Assembly (NCBI GenBank): GCA_937974195.1
Contig: CALJIC010000340.1
Coordinates: 1-56,939 of the forward strand
Length of the DNA stretch: 56,939 nucleotides
Reading direction: 5' to 3'
From: an uncultured Roseiflexaceae bacterium
GTDB lineage: Bacteria > Chloroflexota > Chloroflexia > Chloroflexales > Roseiflexaceae
The notes below the pieces were generated by a model. That model was not told the origin of the DNA. It saw only the letters and a list, made by a program, of their open reading frames with translations, and ran no database searches. The translations under genes were made by a program, and so were the position numbers. Below, piece after piece: positions 52,236 to 56,939 of this stretch. Each line of letters opens with the position of its first letter. Within the stretch, counting starts at the first letter, position 1.

Positions 52236-52391
52236 GTGACAGGGTGACCCGGTGACACGGTGACGGGGTGACACAGGATTAAGATGGCCCGTGGTGCGGC
52301 ACGGGTTTCCAACGTCAAAAGGTCACCCCGTCACCCCTTCACCCAGTCACCCTGTCAGAGACGTCACCCCCTCACCCAGTCACCCCGTCAA
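52236..52391. repeat. GTGACNNG palindromic element, copy D (opposite orientation)
   Basis: Left arm of five GTGACNNG units (52236-52275), a core that reads GGAAACCCGTGCCGCACCAC on the minus strand, and a long right arm (52322-52391). It fills most of the gap between the epimerase and FAD-oxidoreductase genes. Confidence 0.8.
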
Positions 52392-52416
52392 GGAGTCCCC
52401 GGCCACAAGTGACGTG

Positions 52417-53715
52417 TCACGTGCTGCGGCCCATGACCTCGGCCGCCACGCGCCGGCCGAGGTCGACGGCGAAGTTGGTGCCGCGGTCCCACGGGTAGAC
52501 CTGGCTCATGCTGGCCCAGTACAGGCCGGCGAGCGGCGTGGCCAGCGGCGGAACGTTGCGGGCGTGGTTCACCGGGACGATCGGCTGGGCGTACGGCTCG
52601 CGGTGCAGCCAGCTGTCGCGCACCCACGAGGGGTCGAACTGCGGGTTGACCCGCTTGAGCGCCGGCAGGAAGCGCTCGAGCAGCTGCTCCTTGCTGAGCT
52701 GGAAGTACTCGTGGCTCGGCTCCAGGTAGTCGCCGCAGTAGATCAGGTGGTCGCCGCCGTAGTGCTCGGGCTCGATGAAGTTGGTGTGCTCCACCAGCGC
52801 CAGGAACGGGAACTCGCTCTTGGGCGGCATGAGCCAGTAGACGCTGTCGAGCAGCTTGCGCCGCAGCGCGATCGTCAGCACCACCGCGCCCATAGAGCGC
52901 AGGCGCCGCAGCCCGGCCAGGTAGTCGTCCGGGAGCTGCGGGGCGAGCTTGGCGAGCAGCGCCGGCGAGCCGGTCACGACCACGGCGTCGAAGTCCTGCG
53001 CGGCCATGCCGGCGCGGCCGGGCGTCACGCCCCAGGTCCCGTCGTCGTGCCTGGCGAGCGCGGCGATCGGAGTCTCGAGGTGCACCGTCGCGCCGAGCTG
53101 CCGCACGCGCTCGAGGAGCGCGTCGCAGAACGCCTGGAAGCCGCCCACGAAGTAGCCGAGCCGGAAGCTGCGCGCCCGGAGGCGCGCCCACAGCCAGGCC
53201 ATGTTGACCTCGTCCGCGTACGGCCCGAACTTGCCCTCGAGCAGCGGGCGCCAGATCTCGCGGTACACGTGCGGCCCGGCCCAGCGCGCCGTCCACTCGG
53301 CGGCGGTGGTGCGCTCGAGCCGCCGCCAGTTCTTCGTGCCGTACTTCAGGTAGGCGGCGACCAGCCCGAAGCGCAGGCGGTCCAGGAAGGGCAGGGCGGG
53401 GAAGCGCAGCACCGGCAGCACGCCGTCCAGCGCGTAGCTCTGGCCGCGCCACCACTGGGCCGTCACCGGCCGGCGGAAGAAGAGCCGGTCGGCGAACCCG
53501 ATCTCGCGCACCAGCTGCTGGATGGCGGTGTCGGTCTCGAACAGGTGGTGGTAGAAGCGCTCGAGCGGCCACTCCCAGCGCTCGTCGCGGAAGCCGGACG
53601 CCAGGCCGCCGGCCTCCCGCGCGGCCTCGTAGACCGTGACGGCGTGCCCGGCGCGCGCCAGGTCGTAGGCCGCCGAGAGCCCGGCCACTCCGGCGCCGAT
53701 CACTGCAATCCTCAT
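52417..53715 (-). CDS. FAD-dependent oxidoreductase (UGM/HpnE-like)
   Basis: 432 residues. The FAD-binding motif M-R-I-A-V-I-G-A-G-V-A-G-L-S-A-A sits at the very N-terminus, followed by V-Y-E-A-A-R-E-A-G-G-L-A-S. F-Y-H-H-L-F is a conserved segment of amine-oxidase-like and UDP-galactopyranose-mutase-like proteins. The C-terminus has G-L-Y-W-A-S-M-S-Q-V-Y-P-W-D-R-G. Relatives occur in sugar or isoprenoid pathways. ATG at 53715 overlaps the upstream stop by four bases (ATGA), so it works with the membrane protein encoded there. Confidence 0.85.
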   Translation of the reverse strand: MRIAVIGAGVAGLSAAYDLARAGHAVTVYEAAREAGGLASGFRDERWEWPLERFYHHLFETDTAIQQLVREIGFADRLFFRRPVTAQWWRGQSYALDGVLPVLRFPALPFLDRLRFGLVAAYLKYGTKNWRRLERTTAAEWTARWAGPHVYREIWRPLLEGKFGPYADEVNMAWLWARLRARSFRLGYFVGGFQAFCDALLERVRQLGATVHLETPIAALARHDDGTWGVTPGRAGMAAQDFDAVVVTGSPALLAKLAPQLPDDYLAGLRRLRSMGAVVLTIALRRKLLDSVYWLMPPKSEFPFLALVEHTNFIEPEHYGGDHLIYCGDYLEPSHEYFQLSKEQLLERFLPALKRVNPQFDPSWVRDSWLHREPYAQPIVPVNHARNVPPLATPLAGLYWASMSQVYPWDRGTNFAVDLGRRVAAEVMGRST

Positions 53716-54731
53716 GTCAGGCTCCGGGGATCGGTGTCGGCGGCGAGGGGCGTCTCGTGCGGGGGGAGGGGCGCCGAGCCGTCCCGGCGCCGGTGCTCCA
53801 TCAGCATGAACAGCCCGCCGAGCGCCGTGATCGGCAGCCACAGCGCCACGTGCAGCACCACCGTGTAGCTGGTGGCGACCTCCTGGCCCACGCCGAAGGC
53901 CATGAGCACCGCGATGCCCGGCACGTGGAAGGTGCCGATGTAGCCGGGCGTGGAGGGCAGCGTGGTGAAGAGGTTGACGACCGCCGTCATCAGCATCAGC
54001 ACCAGAAACGACACCTCGAACGGGAAGGCGTGCATGACGAACCAGTACTTGGTGGTCTCCGCCAGCCAGATCGCGCACGAGGAGAGGAAGATCAGCGCGA
54101 GCTCGCGCGGGCTGCGCAGCGACTCGAGCCCGACCACGAACTTGTCGAACAGGCCGTGGATGGCGGGGCGGAGGCGCGTGGGCAGCAGGCGGTCCACCAG
54201 CCAGCTATAGATCCGCCCGACGCGCGCCGGGCGCGCGGCCACCGCCAGGAACAGCGCGAGCGCGGCCAGGAACAGCGCGCTGAACACCGTCACCAGCGAG
54301 GTGTAGGCCGGCGGCAGCGGGGCGAACGGCAGGGTGACGAACACGAACAGCAGCATGACCAGGCCGTCGAACAGCCGCTCGAGCACGACCGTGGTGAGCG
54401 ACGCGCTGATCGGCACGCCCTCGCGGCGCCGCAGCACGTAGGAGCGCAGCACCTCGCCGGCGCGCGCCGGGTACACGTTGTTGCCCATGTAGCCGATCAC
54501 GACCACCGGGAACAGCCGCGCCACCGGGATGGGGACGATGTGCCGCAGCATGGAGCGCCAGCGCCAGGTGCGCGCCCAGACAGCCACGAAGTAGACCAGT
54601 ACGCCGGGGATGATCCACCAGTAGTTCGCCTGCCTGACGATCTGCCAGAACGCCTGGAGGTCCAGCCCGCGCAGTGCGATCCACAGGCACACGCCGCTGA
54701 CCAGAACGCCAAGCCATAACTTCCAATTACG
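53712..54731 (-). CDS. LPG-synthase-like transmembrane protein (UPF0104/AglD family)
   Basis: About 339 residues with eight or so membrane segments. W-K-L-W-L-G-V-L-V-S-G starts the domain; G-Y-M-G-N-N-V-Y-P-A-R-A-G-E and L-E-R-L-F-D-G are the family signatures, and L-P-S-T-P-G-Y-I-G-T-F-H-V-P-G is the conserved C-terminal loop. Relatives are flippase- or transferase-like membrane proteins tied to polyprenyl glycan and lipid synthesis. The GTG at 54731 is preferred (AAGGA seven bases upstream); an ATG at 54794 would add 21 residues but lies about two bases past the predicted transcription start. Confidence 0.85.
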   Translation of the reverse strand, partial: RNWKLWLGVLVSGVCLWIALRGLDLQAFWQIVRQANYWWIIPGVLVYFVAVWARTWRWRSMLRHIVPIPVARLFPVVVIGYMGNNVYPARAGEVLRSYVLRRREGVPISASLTTVVLERLFDGLVMLLFVFVTLPFAPLPPAYTSLVTVFSALFLAALALFLAVAARPARVGRIYSWLVDRLLPTRLRPAIHGLFDKFVVGLESLRSPRELALIFLSSCAIWLAETTKYWFVMHAFPFEVSFLVLMLMTAVVNLFTTLPSTPGYIGTFHVPGIAVLMAFGVGQEVATSYTVVLHVALWLPITALGGLFMLMEHRRRDGSAPLPPHETPLAADTDPRSLT

Positions 54732-54802
54732 CACGATCAGTCCTTCGATGGGGGCGGTCCCCGAGCGCTTGTGCGACGAGCCTGCGTGAGGCATGCCCGC
54801 GA

Positions 54803-54831
54803 ATGATACCCGCGTGCCGGGGGCTTGTCAA
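54803..54831 (-). promoter_or_regulatory. Consensus sigma-70 promoter
   Basis: Minus strand -35 TTGACA (54826-54831, perfect), 17-base spacer, -10 TATCAT (54803-54808). Predicted transcription start near 54796. It drives the membrane protein, oxidoreductase and probably the epimerase and GH13 genes. Confidence 0.8.
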
Positions 54832-55050
54832 AGCCGGCGCCGCCCTCCGGCGCGTCGGCGCAGACGAGGTGGAACTCTGACGGGCCGGCCGGGCTGAGAC
54901 TCGTCGAGCGGGCGCCCCGTGGAGGACGGGCGGAGCAGGGCTCCGGCACGGCGCCCCGGCGGGTACGGCATCGCTTTCGCGCCAGCGCAGCGATCGGGGC
55001 TGCTCGCGGGCAGGGCGATGGGTGCGGCCGACGGCGCGCTCGCCGGGACT

Positions 55051-56823
55051 CTACCGGTCCCCGCGCGGCCAGATCGTCCAGAGCGCCAGCAGCGCGGCGG
55101 CGGCCCAGGCCCACTGCGCCTCGGGCGCGAAGTCGTTGATCCGCAGCAGCACGCCGCCGACGAACAGGCCGGAGGCGAGGATGCCGCCCGCGAGGCGGTT
55201 CGTGGCGCGCTCGACGCGCCGCATGCTGCGCTCCAGCCGGCTCAGGTCCACCCGCACCTGCAGGTCGCCGCGGTTGGCGGACTTGTAGTAGGCGTCCATC
55301 TGGCGCGGCAGCGTCGCCGCCACCTGCGCCAGCGTCGTCAGCTCGCCGCGGACGTTCGCCAGCCAGTCGCCCTCGCGCCGCTCGCGCTCCAGCAGCTCGT
55401 TCGCGAACGGGCGCGTCTCCTCGAAGAGGTTGATGTCCGGGTTCAGGCCGGTGACCAGGCCGCTGACCATGCCGATCGCCCGGCCGAGGTAGATCAGGTC
55501 CTGCGGGATCTGGAACGGCAGGTCGCGCACGAGGTGCTCGGTCTCGTCGAAGATCTGCTCGACGTCCATGTTGCTCAGCTCGCGCTGCGTCCGGTCGTAG
55601 GTGTGGCGCAGCACGACGTTGAACGCCTGGACGACCGGGCGGCGGTCGGTGCCGGGGAGCAGCATCCCGAGCCGGTCGAGCGTCTCGACCACCCGCTCGG
55701 CGTCGTTGGTGGCGATGCCCACCACGCCCTGGCGGATGATCTCCATCGTCTCGCGCCGCAGCCGCCCGACCATGCCGGTGTCGAGCATGATGATCGTGAA
55801 GGGCGCCCCCGGGCCGGACCCGTTCGCGGGCGGCGGCCCGTCGACGCGCACGAACAGGTTGCCGGGGTGCGGGTCGGCGTGGAAGAAGCCGTCCAGGAAG
55901 ATCTGCTTCAGGAAGGCGCGGTTGAGGCGGGTGGCGAGCTCGGCGCGGTTGACGCCCGCGCGGTCGAGCGCGGCGTAGTCGCTGATCTTGATGCCGCTGA
56001 CGCGCTCCATCACCAGCACGCGCCTGGTCGAGCGCTCGGGGTACGGCTCGGGGAAGTAGATCCCGGGCGTGTCGGCGAAGTTGGCGCGGAAGGTGAGCGC
56101 GCTCTGGGCCTCCTGCACGTAGTCCAGCTCCTCGCGCAGCACGCGCGCGAACTCCTCGTACAGCCGCTCCAGGTCGGCGCGGCGGCGGATGACCGGGTAG
56201 TTGCGCACCAGGCGCACCGCCCAGCGCACCGCGCTCAGGTCGATCTCGACCACCTCGTCGATGCGCGGGCGCTGGACCTTGACGGCCACCTCGCGCCCGT
56301 CGTGCAGGCGGCCGTAGTAGACCTGGCCGAGCGAGGCGGCGGCCACCGGCGCGGGCTCGAAGGCGGCGAACAGCTGGTCGGGCGGGGCGCCGAGCTCCTC
56401 GACGATCGTCTGCAGCACGTAGGGCAGCGGCGCGGCCGGGACCTCGTCCTGCAGGCCGGCGAGCTCGTCGGTGATCGCGGCCGGCAGGATATCGGCGCGG
56501 GAGCTGAGGAACTGGCCGAGCTTGATCAGCACGCCGCCCATGCGCACCGCGAGCGCGCGGAACTCGCGGGCGATCTTGCGGTAGCGCGCCAGGCCGCTGC
56601 GGCGGACGTACCAGCGCGTCAGGCGGAAGCGGGCGAGCAGGATGTCGAAGAAGTAGACGTGGGCGATGACGCCCAGGAAGAACCACAAGACGCGCAGGAA
56701 GCGCCGCCGGCGGTGGATGCGGAACGGCGGGAGCTGCGGGAGGCTCGGCGGCGGGCCGGCGCCCGGCGCTGGGGCCCCGCCGGCGCTGCCTGTTGGCTTC
56801 GTGATAGTTTGCACATGGTGCAT
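55051..56823 (-). CDS. UbiB/ABC1-type atypical kinase
   Basis: 590 residues. A Pro-rich N-terminus and one helix (F-F-L-G-V-I-A-H-V-Y-F) precede the kinase domain. V-L-I-K-L-G-Q-F-L-S-S-R-A-D-I-L-P is the KxGQ extension, A-A-A-S-L-G-Q-V the Ala-rich loop, V-A-V-K-V-Q-R-P the Lys strand, H-A-D-P-H-P-G-N the catalytic loop and L-D-T-G-M the DFG equivalent (Thr for Phe). Two C-terminal hydrophobic segments anchor it. UbiB proteins support quinone synthesis or lipid handling. The ATG at 56823 overlaps the -10 box; a GTG at 56814 in frame could be the true, leaderless start. Confidence 0.92.
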   Translation of the reverse strand: MHHVQTITKPTGSAGGAPAPGAGPPPSLPQLPPFRIHRRRRFLRVLWFFLGVIAHVYFFDILLARFRLTRWYVRRSGLARYRKIAREFRALAVRMGGVLIKLGQFLSSRADILPAAITDELAGLQDEVPAAPLPYVLQTIVEELGAPPDQLFAAFEPAPVAAASLGQVYYGRLHDGREVAVKVQRPRIDEVVEIDLSAVRWAVRLVRNYPVIRRRADLERLYEEFARVLREELDYVQEAQSALTFRANFADTPGIYFPEPYPERSTRRVLVMERVSGIKISDYAALDRAGVNRAELATRLNRAFLKQIFLDGFFHADPHPGNLFVRVDGPPPANGSGPGAPFTIIMLDTGMVGRLRRETMEIIRQGVVGIATNDAERVVETLDRLGMLLPGTDRRPVVQAFNVVLRHTYDRTQRELSNMDVEQIFDETEHLVRDLPFQIPQDLIYLGRAIGMVSGLVTGLNPDINLFEETRPFANELLERERREGDWLANVRGELTTLAQVAATLPRQMDAYYKSANRGDLQVRVDLSRLERSMRRVERATNRLAGGILASGLFVGGVLLRINDFAPEAQWAWAAAALLALWTIWPRGDR

Positions 56824-56830
56824 TATAGCA
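56822..56830 (-). promoter_or_regulatory. Extended -10 promoter at the UbiB gene start
   Basis: Minus strand TGC-TATAAT with the perfect -10 at 56822-56827. It overlaps the ATG at 56823, so transcription would begin near 56815 and translation could start at the in-frame GTG 56814 on a leaderless mRNA. The bases beyond, to the window end, show no further gene. Confidence 0.5.
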
Positions 56831-56939
56831 CCTGGCGGTGCGGGGCGGCCTCCGCCCGGGGGATCGGGCGCCGCTGCGCGCGGCGGGCGGGCTGTTTCCC
56901 TCCACATCACCCCGAGCGAGCCGCTGCGCGCGGCAGGGG

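Noticed and set aside
50907..52391. CRISPR-like array in the GTGACNNG tracts
   Set aside because: Units are 8 bases, variable and without unique spacers; no cas genes are near.

Overview
The window is about 57 kb of GC-rich bacterial DNA and most likely belongs to a member of the Chloroflexota (a filamentous Roseiflexus/Kouleothrix-type Chloroflexia would fit). That is an inference from codon use, the absence of an outer-membrane Wza exporter in a Wzx/Wzy-type polysaccharide locus, CSLREA/beta-helix and dockerin secreted proteins, and secreted proteins that end in a short -LPLT-x-R tail. No rRNA gene or other species marker is present.

Layout. (1) 1-2262: end of an ATP synthase operon (atpD C-terminus, atpC) followed by mreB and a terminator-like hairpin. 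(2) 2457-3655: a SAM methyltransferase and a DUF402 protein on the plus strand. (3) 3676-28139: one long minus-strand exopolysaccharide (EPS) locus, with many 1-14 base overlaps between stop and start codons. In order of transcription it encodes a membrane protein with a decayed GGDEF-like domain, the initiating polyprenyl glycosylphosphotransferase, glycosyltransferases, a Wzz-like chain-length protein, a secreted cohesin-like protein, a secreted dockerin/beta-helix protein, a thymidylate-kinase-like P-loop kinase, a Wzy-like polymerase/ligase, more GT4/GT2 enzymes, an NAD-sugar epimerase, a GT39-like membrane transferase, a zinc-ribbon methyltransferase, a Wzx flippase and an alpha/alpha-toroid protein. 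Two gene relics lie inside it. A sigma-70-like promoter and a roughly 420-base leader precede it.

(4) 28564-36336: mixed housekeeping and accessory genes: Gfo/Idh/MocA oxidoreductase, ATP-dependent PEP carboxykinase, ThuA-like protein, a small membrane protein, SRAP/HMCES-type protein, a lone receiver domain, SRPBCC and DinB proteins, and a small frameshifted gene. (5) 36674-37653: an intact tRNA-Leu(UAA), a broken tyrosine integrase and a second, decayed tRNA-Leu copy, which look like the scar of an integrated element next to fabZ. (6) 38215-46775: a large secreted glycosidase-like protein, two GT4 genes and a giant PqqD/M50-protease/double-cNMP-domain membrane protein. (7) 46783-56823: minus-strand genes for a methyltransferase, a secreted trypsin-like protease, a GH13 sucrose/glucosylglycerate phosphorylase-like enzyme, an epimerase, a UGM/HpnE-like FAD oxidoreductase, an LPG-synthase-like membrane protein and a UbiB/ABC1 kinase.

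The most notable patterns are a cohesin gene next to a dockerin gene inside an EPS operon, a four-copy family of palindromic elements built from the 8-mer GTGACNNG (two copies flank the epimerase gene as inverted repeats), the shared C-terminal LPLT tail with a third orphan copy, and the tRNA/integrase scar. Assignments come from reading translated sequence and motifs; no database search was run.
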